Source: Paenibacillus stellifer (GTDB lineage Bacteria; Bacillota; Bacilli; Paenibacillales; Paenibacillaceae). From it: a DNA stretch of 64,000 nucleotides. The notes under the pieces are model-generated. The model was not told the origin of the DNA and made no database searches. It saw only the letters and a program-made list of their open reading frames with translations. The position numbers and the translations under genes were made by a program. Each line of letters opens with the position of its first letter. Positions within the stretch are counted from its first letter, which is position 1. Where the stretch lies: assembly GCF_000758685.1 (NCBI RefSeq), contig NZ_CP009286.1, forward strand, positions 2,696,501 to 2,760,500, read 5' to 3'. Of the stretch, positions 26,211-34,873 are shown one piece after another.

Positions 26211-26573
26211 CTACTTTTTAATTACTACTACCGGCTTTTTAGGAGATGCTTTAAGGACTGTCTTTCCTTTGGCTGGAGACTTGGCGGCCGGTTTGAGTGC
26301 TGGCTTAGCTGTCTTCTTGACTGCGGAGGCTGCGGTTTTTTTGATTGCCGTCTTCTTGACCGCAGCTTTCTTCACGGCAACTTTTTTCACCGAAGCCTTG
26401 GCTTCCTTCTTAACAGCCGGCGCAGCGACCTGTACTACCGTCTTGAGCGGGGCTGCCGCTTTGACTACCGGAGCAGCAGTCTTAACCGGAGCCGCGGCAA
26501 AAGCGCTTGTACCTGCTCCCAGTACACTGATGGCGGTCAGCAGGGCTGCCGCTTGTTTTGTCCATTTGTTCAT
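26211..26573 (-). CDS. Secreted Lys/Ala-rich, histone H1-like protein
   Basis: 120 residues: a signal peptide (MNKWTKQAAALLTAISVLGAGTSAFA, cleavage near AFA) followed by about 94 residues made almost only of Ala, Lys, Val, Thr and Pro in repeats such as VKKVAVKKAAVKKTAIKKTAA and KPALKPAAKSPAKGK. The composition resembles the C-terminal tail of histone H1 and of bacterial heparin- or DNA-binding proteins. Exported, strongly basic and probably unstructured, it might bind extracellular DNA or teichoic acids; this is inference. The opposite strand also has long open frames, but only this frame has a signal peptide and a proper start. Confidence 0.75.
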   Translation of the reverse strand: MNKWTKQAAALLTAISVLGAGTSAFAAAPVKTAAPVVKAAAPLKTVVQVAAPAVKKEAKASVKKVAVKKAAVKKTAIKKTAASAVKKTAKPALKPAAKSPAKGKTVLKASPKKPVVVIKK

Positions 26574-26840
26574 TTCAATATCACCTCTTGATTGGATTTG
26601 ATCTTAGCTTAACAACCAAATCCGGCAATTCTGTGGGACAAGTATGTGAAGAGTATATGTTTCTTGCAAGGTGACTTCGGGTGATAGGATCAAGCTTTGA
26701 ATTGGAACGAAATGAGTCAGGGTATTTTTCAGCTGGCTGACCTATACAGAGGATGCTTGTTATAAAAGTCGTTGTAAAAGTATGCATAATCGTTGCCCGC
26801 CTCTATCCCGGAGAGCCATCTTTTTTCTATATACTAGCCT

Positions 26841-26854
26841 TGTAAGCGATTACA
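26841..26854 (+). promoter_or_regulatory. cre site (CcpA operator)
   Basis: TGTAAGCGATTACA fits every position of the consensus TGWAANCGNTNWCA. It is 23 bp before the binding-protein start and just downstream of a TATACT (26830-26835) that could be the -10. Carbon catabolite repression by CcpA is expected. The 26574-26876 gap holds nothing else recognisable. Confidence 0.88.
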
Positions 26855-26876
26855 TCTAACCGATGGGGGAGTTCAG

Positions 26877-28466
26877 ATGAATAAAAGAGGGTTGACACTG
26901 CTATCCGGTATTCTGATGCTGTCGATGCTCAGTGCATGCGGCGGCAACAATAACGGCAATGCCGGATCGAACGCGGCAGAACCGCAAAGCTCGGCAGCTG
27001 CGACACAGACGGCAGGCAGCGGTACGCAGGCAGCGGGAGATTCCGGCAAGGTGGATACATCACAGGCGGTTACGCTGAAAATGATCTTCGTGGGGCCGAA
27101 GCCGGTCGACTACGATACAGTATTTGGGGAGATCAACAAGAAGCTGAAAGAGAAGATCAATGCGACAGTGGAAGGCGAGTTCCTGGACTGGTCGGACTGG
27201 GCGCAGAAATATCCGCTTAAACTCGCGGCCAACGAAGATTTTGACCTCATCTACGCTGCGAACTGGGCAGGTTACAACGATCAGGCGCTCAAAGGCGGCT
27301 TCCTGGAGCTGACCGATGACATGCTGCAAAAGTATGCGCCCCAGACTTGGAAGGCGATGCCTCAGGTGAACTGGGATCAGGCGAAGGTGAATGGCAAGCT
27401 CTACATGGTGCCGCAGAACCGGGGAGAAACGGTTGAGAAGCTGATTCTGTACCGGGAGGATCTTCGAAAGAAATACAACCTGCCGGAGATTAACAGTCCG
27501 GAAGCATATGCGAACTATCTCAAGACGATCGCCGAGAAGGAGAAGGGCGTCATGCCGTTCACGCCGGAGACTGGCGATTGGAAGTTCCACAATCTGGACC
27601 GTGTGCTGCTGAAGCAGCAGAATGAATGGAATATGCTCGACTTTGATCTGCCCGTTGCCTTCAAGCTGGACGATCCTACAGGCAAAGTATTCAACGTATA
27701 CGAAACGCCGGAATTCAAGGAACTGGTCTACTACTATAAAGATCTCGCTGACCACAACGCCTGGTCGAAGAGCTCGCTGAACAGCAAGCTGGATCACCAG
27801 CAGGAGCTCAAGGAAGGCAAGACGGCGTCGATCACGCACAACTTGGGTACACTTGGCTCGTTGATGACCGATATGCGGGAGAAGAACTCGCCATATGAAT
27901 TGGCGCTGGCCGACGTTACGCCGGACAAGAAGAAGTCGGTAGCCGTCACCACCCAGAACGGGATCGCCATTCATGCAACCTCCAAGAATCCCGAGCGGGC
28001 ATTGATGATGATCGATCTGCTCCAGAATGACAAAGAACTGCATGACCTGATCATGAACGGTATCTCCGGAACGCATTATAATCCGGTCGGGGATGACAAG
28101 TACACGAATGCAGAGAAGAACGCCAACTTCACCGGATTCTCCAACTGGGGCTTCAATTCGCCGCTGAATCGTGAGAACGCTTCCTTCTCTGATGAGGCCA
28201 ATGCGCTGACCGATAAATGGGAGGGTGAGGTATACCATTATCAGTTGGAAACCTTTGTGTTCGATAACAGCAAGGTGAAAACAGAGGTTGCGAATGTCGG
28301 CAATGTGATGCTCCGCTACGGCATTCCGCTGGAGTACGGCATGATGAAGGATGTAGACAAGGGGCTGGCTGAGCTCCAGAAGCAGGTGAAGGCAGCCGGA
28401 ATTGATGCAATCATCGCTGAGGTTCAGCGCCAGATTGACGAATTCCTGGCCAAATCGGCAAAATAA
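26877..28466 (+). CDS. Orphan sugar-type ABC binding lipoprotein (DUF3502/LipO-like)
   Basis: 529 residues. Signal peptide with lipobox LSAC (Cys ~20), a Ser/Ala/Thr/Gly-rich linker to about residue 60, then a large COG1653-type binding fold (LKMIFVGPKPVDYDTVFGEINKKLKEKINATVEGEFLDWSDWAQKYPLKLAANEDFDLIYAANWAGY in segments) with a C-terminal region of the DUF3502 kind (NVMLRYGIPLEYGMMKDVDKGLAEL). Such proteins normally sit with LplB/YtcP-type permeases; none is present here, and the gene is closed by its own terminator. Ligand unknown, possibly a complex polysaccharide fragment. Confidence 0.85.
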   Translation: MNKRGLTLLSGILMLSMLSACGGNNNGNAGSNAAEPQSSAAATQTAGSGTQAAGDSGKVDTSQAVTLKMIFVGPKPVDYDTVFGEINKKLKEKINATVEGEFLDWSDWAQKYPLKLAANEDFDLIYAANWAGYNDQALKGGFLELTDDMLQKYAPQTWKAMPQVNWDQAKVNGKLYMVPQNRGETVEKLILYREDLRKKYNLPEINSPEAYANYLKTIAEKEKGVMPFTPETGDWKFHNLDRVLLKQQNEWNMLDFDLPVAFKLDDPTGKVFNVYETPEFKELVYYYKDLADHNAWSKSSLNSKLDHQQELKEGKTASITHNLGTLGSLMTDMREKNSPYELALADVTPDKKKSVAVTTQNGIAIHATSKNPERALMMIDLLQNDKELHDLIMNGISGTHYNPVGDDKYTNAEKNANFTGFSNWGFNSPLNRENASFSDEANALTDKWEGEVYHYQLETFVFDNSKVKTEVANVGNVMLRYGIPLEYGMMKDVDKGLAELQKQVKAAGIDAIIAEVQRQIDEFLAKSAK

Positions 28467-28561
28467 TATTGCTTGGGCTTAGACAGTGTCGATTACTGCG
28501 AAACCCTCGCAGAAGCGGACGCATACCTCGACCGGCCATAATCTGCTGAACACTATTACAA

Positions 28562-28602
28562 AAACGTCAGCTTCCCGCTCTATAGGGAAGCTGACGTTTT
28601 TT
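28562..28602 (+). terminator. Rho-independent terminator
   Basis: Fifteen-bp perfect stem AAACGTCAGCTTCCC (28562-28576) with GGGAAGCTGACGTTT (28585-28599), loop GCTCTATA, then a T run. Confidence 0.95.
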
Positions 28603-28703
28603 GCAGCGTATAACCGGACTTCACAGAATCATTGAGCTTAAGATCGGTTATTCCGGTTCTTAGCCAATACATGACAGATCGGTAGAAGTTGAGTTTTCCA
28701 TCC

Positions 28704-29312
28704 TTACTTGGCCTGGGCATGCCGCAGGGGAGCGGTGCTGCCTACAATTGAAGTGAACAGCGCCGCTGCTGCAAGAAGCAGAACACCAAAGCCGATTATG
28801 CCATTCCAGCCGTAGTGGCGGAGGAACAGCCCGCCGGACCAGCCGATCAGGCTGGAACCTCCGTAATAGAACAGAAGATAGAGGGAGGACGCCTTCGCTT
28901 TATGCTCGGAAGACGCAATTAGTCCAACCCATCCGCTTGCAACGGAATGTCCCGCGAAAAAGCCGAATGCGACGAGAGCGACACCCAGTATTTTGACAGC
29001 AAGATTAGGAACGAGCGTAAGAAGGGCTCTCATCGCAAAAATCGTAATTGCCACTGCGATGACATGCGAGCGGGGATGCCGGTCTGCCAGCTTGCCGAAC
29101 CACATGGAGCTCCATGTCCCCAGCAGATTGACGACGAACAGGAAGCCGAACAGGGTTTGGCTTAAATTGTAAGGACTGCTTGTGAGCGGGTAACCGATGT
29201 AATCCAGAATCATAATGTACACGCCCATAAACAGGAACCCGGTAAGAAAAAGAAGAAACAGCCGCTTTTGGTGCAGGTTGTTAAGCATCCCTGTTCCCCA
29301 CCGGTAACCAAA
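28704..29312 (-). pseudogene. MFS transporter, C-terminal half only (truncated)
   Basis: The frame encodes about six membrane helices (FLLFLTGFLFMGVYIMILDYIGY onward) that match the C-terminal half of YnfM-like 12-helix MFS exporters. The region that should encode the N-terminal half is replaced by a TnpB remnant on the opposite strand. The frame remains open only to a stop at 29313-29315, upstream of the internal ATG at 29288. YnfM-type genes usually sit divergent from a LysR regulator, and a LysR gene lies at 30301. The transporter is almost certainly inactive. Confidence 0.82.
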
Positions 29313-30105
29313 TCAGGCTCCACGCTTCAAAAGCCGAAAGCATCCTGTTCAAAGCTACACCACCAAATACACCAATGACAACATTGCGATGAACGGAAAC
29401 CGACTGAAGCTTCCGAAGCTTGGCTGGCTTCGCTTTGCCAACTCCAGAGCGTGTGAAGGTCGCATTCTTTCGGCTACCCTGCGGCGAAATGCGGCAGGCA
29501 AGTATTTTGTATCCATCCTCTGCGAAGTGGAAATGAACCCTCCGCCACAGACCGATCAGGAGATCGGCATTGACCTTGGACTCAAGGAATTAGCGGTCTG
29601 CTCGGATGGGAGGCGGGTTGCCAATCCTAAAGTGTTTCGCAAATATGAACAAAAACTTGCATTTTGGCAACGCCGCATGGCTCGCCGTAACCAAGGGGGC
29701 TCCAATTGGCAGAAAGCCAAACAGAAGGTTGCCCAAATCCATGAGAAGATTGTGGGCAGCCGCCATGATTTTTTGCATCAACTCACCACGAAGCTGATTC
29801 GTGAAAATCAAACGATCAGCATCGAAAATCTGAGAGTGGCGAACATGCTCAAAAATCACCGGCTGGCCAAATCCATCGCCGATGCGTCGTGGGGTGAATT
29901 TGCCCGTCAGCTTGCGTATAAAGCGGAATGGTATGGACGAACGGTGAAGGTAGCGGATACATTCGCTCCAACGAGCCAAAGGTGTCATGTATGCGGCACG
30001 ATCGACCCCGAAGCAAAGAAATTGTCTGTGCGAGAATGGACATGCCCTGCGGGAACCGCAGGGATCGATTGGTATACGATATTTCGTGAGAAAATATCGA
30101 TATGA
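29308..30105 (+). pseudogene. tnpB: TnpB (RNA-guided nuclease) remnant, lacking both ends
   Basis: The frame is open from 29308 and reads [16 protein letters not shown] and then [16 protein letters not shown], typical internal TnpB sequence, so the true N-terminus (about 100-150 residues) is missing and the ATG at 29389 is not the original start. RuvC motif I ([12 protein letters not shown]) and II ([11 protein letters not shown]) and one half of the zinc finger (CHVCG) are present. After WTCP the frame degenerates; the second CxxC Cys and the RuvC III Asp (usual HDRDxNAA) are absent. Not expected to cleave DNA. Confidence 0.82.
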
Positions 30106-30177
30106 ATTCCCCTCAGTAGAAGGGATTACCCAAGAATCGCCCACTTCAAGTGTTAGCTAAGTGGGGGAGCGTTCAAC
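29308..30177 (+). mobile_element. Remnant of an IS200/IS605-group element (tnpB part and right end)
   Basis: Contains a 5'-deleted tnpB frame followed by a non-coding tail with a CCCACTT/AAGTGGG hairpin (30140-30146 with 30159-30165) and the sequence GTTCAAC at 30171-30177. Such a subterminal hairpin followed by TTCAA is typical of the right end of IS605-group elements, where it also forms the 3' part of the omega RNA. No tnpA and no left end are visible; the left junction runs directly into the truncated MFS gene. Confidence 0.65.
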
Positions 30178-30300
30178 TGTTAATTTTCTTTCAAAAGAGC
30201 CATTGCAAGTATAAAATAGAAAAAAGCAAGATGTAAAATGCATTAATTACATCATTTTCATATACGCTATGTAATGAATTGGTTTAGGGGGAAACGTAAA

Positions 30301-31182
30301 TTGGAATGGCAGCAGCTTGAATATTTTGAGTCAACCGCCCGCCTGCAGCATATGACGCATGCTGCGCAGGCGTTGAATGTTTCACAGCCGGCTTTAAGCC
30401 GCTCCATCGCCAGGCTTGAGACGGAACTGGGAGTTCCGCTGTTTGAACGGGAGGGGCGTTCGATCCGCCTTAACCGGTATGGCCGTATTTTTCTGAGTCA
30501 TGCTCAGGTCATTCTGGAGGAGTACCGGAACGCGAGGCGTGAGATTGACGATCTGCTGAATCCCGGACAGGGAGAAATCTCGCTAGGGTTTTTGCATACG
30601 CTCGGGATTCATCATATCCCGGAAATGATCGGCGGCTTCCGCAGAGTGTATCCCCACACGCGCTTTCAGCTTCATCAGAGCGCCACACATCATCTGCTGG
30701 AGCTGCTGAATAGCGGAGATGTTGATTTGTGTCTGGCTTCCCCGCAGGACACCGGCCTGCATATTGGCTGGGCTCACTTGTGGTCGGAAGAACTGTTCCT
30801 TGCAGTTCCCGCCAGTCATCGTCTTGGAGACCGTTCACGGACGGCTCTGAAAGAAATCGCCGCTGAACCAATGATCTCGTTCAAAGCGGGCTACGGGCTG
30901 CGCGTTATCACCGATCATCTGCTGCAAGAGGCCGGCATATCGCCGCCCACTGTGTTTGAGGGAGAGGATGTCCACACAATTGCCGGACTGGTCGCATCGG
31001 GCCTTGGGGTGGCAGTGCTGCCGCAATATATCGGGTTGGATCAGGAGGAGATAAGCTGGCTATCTATCGAAGATCAGCCGTGCCGAAGGGAAATCGGGAT
31101 CGCCTGGATGGAGGGACGCTTTCTTTCGCCTGCGGCGGAGCGGTTCAAGCAATATGTGCTGAATGAATATTCGAATGAATGA
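30301..31182 (+). CDS. LysR-family transcriptional regulator
   Basis: 293 residues from a TTG at 30301, chosen because AGGGGGA lies eight bases upstream and LysR proteins of this group begin M-EWQQLEYF. Winged helix-turn-helix at 1-60 (FESTARLQHMTHAAQALNVSQPALSRSIARLETELGVPLFEREGRSIRLNRYG), then the effector-binding domain (EISLGFLHTLGIHHIPEMI). In intact relatives this gene regulates a divergent YnfM-type MFS exporter; here that partner is truncated and the divergent promoter region was replaced by an IS remnant. It may therefore be an orphan. Confidence 0.88.
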   Translation: MEWQQLEYFESTARLQHMTHAAQALNVSQPALSRSIARLETELGVPLFEREGRSIRLNRYGRIFLSHAQVILEEYRNARREIDDLLNPGQGEISLGFLHTLGIHHIPEMIGGFRRVYPHTRFQLHQSATHHLLELLNSGDVDLCLASPQDTGLHIGWAHLWSEELFLAVPASHRLGDRSRTALKEIAAEPMISFKAGYGLRVITDHLLQEAGISPPTVFEGEDVHTIAGLVASGLGVAVLPQYIGLDQEEISWLSIEDQPCRREIGIAWMEGRFLSPAAERFKQYVLNEYSNE

Positions 31183-31228
31183 GGCTATTGCATTATGGGG
31201 CAGTCTGATGACAGGATGCCGTAATGTT

Positions 31229-31276
31229 GACCCGCAGAGTGGAAGCTTTGAATCAAGCGACCATCCCTGCGGTTTT
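31229..31276 (+). terminator. Terminator after the LysR gene
   Basis: CCGCAG and CTGCGG form the stem around a long loop, followed directly by TTTTTGT near 31272. The loop is large, so efficiency is uncertain. Confidence 0.55.
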
Positions 31277-31335
31277 TGTATTCAAAGGGGTTCACTTACA
31301 TGATGAGCGGTAAAGCGGTAACCGAGCTTAGGAGA

Positions 31336-32559
31336 TCATTTTTGAAGCTGTTGTTTATCAACAAGTCTGAAAATGGCATCCGCTGCCTTGGGATAACCGC
31401 CCGCCGCTTTGAACGAATCGCTGATTTTTTTGAGATTCTCCGCATATCCGGGATCACTGGACACCTTGTCGACCGCATCTTTTAACAACTCAGGGGTCAA
31501 TGTATCTTTGTCGAGCGCGATGGCGGCTCCAAGCTCCTCGGCTCTGCCCGCCATATAAGGCTGATCCGCGCTGATCGGAATGGCGACAAACGGGATCTGG
31601 GCATACAGCAGGTCACTGGTACTGTTCATTCCGGCATGCGTGACGGCAACATCGGTGTATCGCAAAATTTCCGACTGCGGGACGAAGCTGCGGACGATAA
31701 AATTATCCGGAATCGTAAGGCTGGACAGATCGACTTTGTAGGCTGTAAGGACCACCACCGCGTCGGTATCTCCGAAGCTTTTGAAGAAAATCTCGTACAG
31801 CTTCAGATCGGAGTTGAATACAGTTCCGAGTGAAATGTAGATCACTTTTCTGCCTTTCAGACGTTCAAACGGAAATTCCAGATTCTCCTTGCGGTCATAG
31901 ATAGGCGGTCCGATAAAAATAAAGCTGTCGTCGTAATACTCCGCGTGTGAAACAAAGTACTTGGAGGTATAGGCAATATTCAAATCGCCCTTGATAAAGA
32001 AGAGCTGCATGAGATCTTCAGGCAGTTCGGCGTTGTATTGGCGTTTGATATGCTCGCGTGTCTCTTTGAGAGTCGTATGGACCGGATGATTGCGGAGGTC
32101 CTCGGGGTTGAAGGAATGATGATGTTTCTCCATCAGCTCTTTGGGAGTAGCGAACACGGCGAATGAAGCAATGGAAGGCAGCTTTAGAATTTGGGCGATG
32201 ATATTGCCAAGCGGATACATAGAGGTGTAGATCACATAGTCAAAAGTCCGATCCTTGATCTGATCCAGCACATCAGAGATCATGCTGTCGCTTCGTTTCA
32301 GGATACCATCAATCCGGTCGAACAGCATGCTGGCCAGGTTGCCTTGGGGGTCCGGGGCATTTCCCTTCGCGGAATCGGGTAAATTTTTGTAGCTGATAAA
32401 CTCCGCTCCGGAACGCTCGATCTTCTCCCTGAAATCTTCTGAGCAAAAGTAGGTTATGCGCTCCCCTCTCTTGGTCAATTCATGAACCAGTCCCAGCGTC
32501 GGGTTGACATGGCCGTGAGCAGGCACACTCAAAAAAAGTACATTTGACATCTCTTTCAT
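31336..32559 (-). CDS. MGT-family (YjiC-like) UDP-glycosyltransferase
   Basis: 407 residues, GT-B fold of family GT1. N-terminal acceptor domain starts VLFLSVPAHGHVNPTLGLVHELTKRGERITYF. The C-terminal donor-binding signature is VVTHAGMNSTSDLLYAQIPFVAIPISADQPYMAGRAEELGAA (about residues 300-345), with the invariant His and the ADQ motif. Related enzymes glycosylate macrolides, flavonoids or other small hydroxylated acceptors, often for detoxification. Monocistronic and divergent from nothing obvious; acceptor unknown. Confidence 0.88.
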   Translation of the reverse strand: MKEMSNVLFLSVPAHGHVNPTLGLVHELTKRGERITYFCSEDFREKIERSGAEFISYKNLPDSAKGNAPDPQGNLASMLFDRIDGILKRSDSMISDVLDQIKDRTFDYVIYTSMYPLGNIIAQILKLPSIASFAVFATPKELMEKHHHSFNPEDLRNHPVHTTLKETREHIKRQYNAELPEDLMQLFFIKGDLNIAYTSKYFVSHAEYYDDSFIFIGPPIYDRKENLEFPFERLKGRKVIYISLGTVFNSDLKLYEIFFKSFGDTDAVVVLTAYKVDLSSLTIPDNFIVRSFVPQSEILRYTDVAVTHAGMNSTSDLLYAQIPFVAIPISADQPYMAGRAEELGAAIALDKDTLTPELLKDAVDKVSSDPGYAENLKKISDSFKAAGGYPKAADAIFRLVDKQQLQK

Positions 32560-32685
32560 CCTCTCTTGAGAGATTTTGATGCATCAAAATAACTTTTAAT
32601 GGAATCAATGGAATTAATTATACGTCCTGATGATGGTTTGTACAATGAAGAAAATGATGATTTACAATCCATTTTCAATTGATCG

Positions 32686-32727
32686 GAAAAAGACCGACAA
32701 CCGCTCTTCATTGAGGGGCTGCCGGCC
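32686..32727 (-). terminator. Terminator of the UPF0173 hydrolase gene
   Basis: On the minus strand GGCCGGCAGCC pairs with GGTTGTCGGTC (allowing G-U pairs) and is followed by TTTTT. It lies just after the hydrolase stop codon. Confidence 0.75.
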
Positions 32728-32767
32728 TTATCCTGTTCAGAGGCAAAGCGCAAGACTCTACTTCTTG

Positions 32768-33457
32768 TTAGAGTGAAAGACTCTCTCCGGGGTGCAGCAC
32801 CTTGCCGTTTAAGCCGCTTGCTTCCAATTGGGCAACAAATTGATTGGCATCCTGTCTGATCGGAGGAAAGGTGTCGTAATGAATCGGCACGATGAGCTTG
32901 GCGTTGTACCACACGGCTGCTTGCAGCGCGTCCTCCGGTCCCATCGTGAAGTGATCCCCGATTGGAATGAACGCGACATCAATCGAATGCCGTTCCCCGA
33001 TCATCTTCATATCGCCGAACAGGCCGGTGTCACCGGCATGCAGAACAGTTAGCCCTTCCGCTTGGATAATGAACCCGGCAGGCATACCGCCGTACAGAAT
33101 GCTCTGCTGTTCTTCGACAATGATGCCGGAGCTGTGAGAAGCATGGACCATCTTGGCGGTGGCAAATCCGAGGTCATACGTGCCGCCAATATTCATGCCC
33201 ACTGTTCGAACACCTTTCCAGGACAAATAAGTCGCTAATTCGGGGTTGGCGATGACAGGCGCATCGTTAGCCTTGGAAATGGGAGCGGCATCCAGAATAT
33301 GATCGGCATGCGCATGGGTCAGCAGAACGGCATCCGTTTTGATTTCTTCGGGTTTGACAGTTGCTAGCTTGTTTCCGCTAAGAAAAGGATCAATAATCAG
33401 TGATTTTCCATTGGTGATTATTTGGATTGTGGAATGGCCGTGATAAATCAGTTCCAT
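32768..33457 (-). CDS. UPF0173-family metal-dependent hydrolase
   Basis: 229 residues, metallo-beta-lactamase fold: LIYHGHSTIQIITNGKSLIIDPFLSGN, the metal-binding THAHADH near residues 47-53, HAGDTGLFGDM and VPIHYDTFPPI with further metal ligands. It belongs to the conserved YtkL/UPF0173 group of small single-domain hydrolases; no substrate is established. The ATG at 33457 follows a weak GGAGGCGG-type sequence. Confidence 0.9.
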   Translation of the reverse strand: MELIYHGHSTIQIITNGKSLIIDPFLSGNKLATVKPEEIKTDAVLLTHAHADHILDAAPISKANDAPVIANPELATYLSWKGVRTVGMNIGGTYDLGFATAKMVHASHSSGIIVEEQQSILYGGMPAGFIIQAEGLTVLHAGDTGLFGDMKMIGERHSIDVAFIPIGDHFTMGPEDALQAAVWYNAKLIVPIHYDTFPPIRQDANQFVAQLEASGLNGKVLHPGESLSL

Positions 33458-33601
33458 ATGCGAAACCGCCTCCTTTGGGTTGGTAATAGCTGGTCCTGCA
33501 GGACCCTTCGGTATTAATTATAGAGTTGCCGTTGCCATTCCGCATAACGCTATGCATTCATATCATATTTTCAATCAAAGTATTTCATTGGTAATACTAC
33601 C

Positions 33602-33630
33602 TTGACAGACATAGTAGTGTGTTGTACTAT
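33602..33630 (+). promoter_or_regulatory. Consensus promoter with overlapping PadR operator
   Basis: TTGACA (33602-33607), 17-bp spacer, TACTAT (33625-33630). An inverted repeat ATAGTA (33611-33616) with TACTAT (33625-33630), eight bases apart, overlaps the -10. This geometry fits PadR-family operators, and the first gene transcribed encodes a PadR protein, so autorepression of the whole operon is likely. Confidence 0.82.
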
Positions 33631-33649
33631 ACAAATGCGGGGTGATTAG

Positions 33650-33979
33650 ATGAGTGGGAACAAAATTACTTCCGACCTGCTGCGCGGACATACCGATACG
33701 ATGATTTTGCGGCTCTTATCCGAAGCTGACTGCTACGGTTATGAGATTGTCAAGCTGATAGCCGAGCGCTCTGGCGGTGAGTATGAATTAAAGGAAGCCA
33801 CAATGTACTCCAGTGTCCGGCGCCTTGAGGTGGATGGCGATATCGAGTGGTATTGGGGTGACGAATCTCAGGGTGGACGGCGAAAATATTTCAGGATTAC
33901 CGAGAAGGGCAGAGCAACTTACGCCCGCAACAAAAGCAACTGGGAGTACGCAAAGCGCGTGCTTGAAAACTTATTATAA
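33650..33979 (+). CDS. PadR-family transcriptional repressor
   Basis: 109 residues. PadR winged helix: DTMILRLLSEADCYGYEIVKLIAERSGGEYELKEATMYSSVRRLEVDGDIEWYWGDESQGGRRKYFRITEKG, with the conserved Y-G-Y-E and R-R-K-Y-F wing. Group 2 size (short C-terminal dimerisation helix). First gene of an operon with a pentapeptide-repeat protein and a DrrAB-type ABC exporter; it probably represses the operon until a toxic ligand appears. Confidence 0.92.
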   Translation: MSGNKITSDLLRGHTDTMILRLLSEADCYGYEIVKLIAERSGGEYELKEATMYSSVRRLEVDGDIEWYWGDESQGGRRKYFRITEKGRATYARNKSNWEYAKRVLENLL

Positions 33980-33992
33980 GGAGAATTGGGCT

Positions 33993-34859
33993 ATGACTGA
34001 GAGATTGAAGGGCTATTTGAACGGCGTGTTCGCACCGTACGATGGGGTAAAGAGCGTCACCGAATTAAAGTCTGACCTGCTCTCCGACTTGCAGGAGCGG
34101 TACCGCGAGCTCAAAGCCGAAGGCAAGGACGATGAGACAGCCTTTGAGATGACCATTGACAGCATCGGCGACATTGAGCAAACGGTACAAGAGGTGGCTA
34201 ATCTCTCCCGCTCGCTGGAACGGCAGGTGGTGACCAACTTAAGCGCAAGCGACCTGACAAAGAGCGACTTTGCGGGCGTTATCGCGCATCAAGCCAAATT
34301 TGCAGCGAGTGCGTTACGGGGCTCCGACTTTGCGGGTGCTGACTTGACGGGCAGCTTGTTTACGAGCAGCGTTATGCGGGAAGCCATTTTTGACCATGCC
34401 AATCTGACTGACTGCAGCCTATCTACCAATGACCTTACGGATTCGAGCTTCTATAAGTCCATCCTTGTACGTACCAACATCAGCAAATCGGGTCTGGACG
34501 GAGCCAAATTCATAGATGTCAAGCTAACAGACGTCAAGTTAACTATGACTGATCTTAGAAAAACAATCTTTGACAGATGTATTTTTGACGGAGTGTACTT
34601 CAAATATGGTGATCTGCGAGGGCAGCGTTTTGACGGGCAGACCTTCATCGGCGTTAATTTTGACAAGTCGGCGCTGAACGAAGTTTCGTTTAAAGGCGCG
34701 ATACTCCAAAATGTCTCGTTCATTTCCGGCTTTACTTTGTCCAAGAAATATTACCGTGCCATCAAAACCATCTGCTTCGACGGCGCGGTCATGGATAAGC
34801 TGACCTATGCTTCGCTTAAAGGCTTGGGGGCCGATTTGTCCAAGGTTATTGTTCGATAA
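33993..34859 (+). CDS. HAAS-type domain fused to pentapeptide repeats
   Basis: 288 residues from the ATG at 33993 (AAGGAG upstream, 13 bp after the PadR stop). Residues 1-85 (MTERLKGYLNGVFAPYDGVKSVTELKSDLLSDLQERYRELKAEGKDDETAFEMTIDSIGDIEQT in segments) look like the small helical domain that follows PadR genes in DUF1700/HAAS membrane proteins. Residues ~90-280 are about twenty pentapeptide repeats (A/S-D/N-L/F-x-x), predicting a right-handed beta-helix. Here the repeats replace the usual membrane part. Role unknown; pentapeptide proteins can protect DNA gyrase from toxins. Confidence 0.8.
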   Translation: MTERLKGYLNGVFAPYDGVKSVTELKSDLLSDLQERYRELKAEGKDDETAFEMTIDSIGDIEQTVQEVANLSRSLERQVVTNLSASDLTKSDFAGVIAHQAKFAASALRGSDFAGADLTGSLFTSSVMREAIFDHANLTDCSLSTNDLTDSSFYKSILVRTNISKSGLDGAKFIDVKLTDVKLTMTDLRKTIFDRCIFDGVYFKYGDLRGQRFDGQTFIGVNFDKSALNEVSFKGAILQNVSFISGFTLSKKYYRAIKTICFDGAVMDKLTYASLKGLGADLSKVIVR

Positions 34860-34873
34860 GGAGGTGGGGAGTT

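Noticed and set aside
26140..26601. Plus-strand ORFs opposite the Lys/Ala-rich secreted protein
   Set aside because: They are mirror images of a low-complexity gene (long Phe/Leu/Thr/Ala runs), have no Shine-Dalgarno, and the minus frame has a clean signal peptide and start.
29308..30105. Domesticated nuclease-dead TnpB repressor (TldR-like)
   Set aside because: The N-terminal third is missing as well as RuvC III, and the left side is a deletion junction. A functional RNA-guided repressor would need the N-terminal recognition domains.
31276..31485. Small plus-strand ORF opposite the MGT glycosyltransferase end
   Set aside because: It is a shadow of the glycosyltransferase coding sequence and has no independent support.
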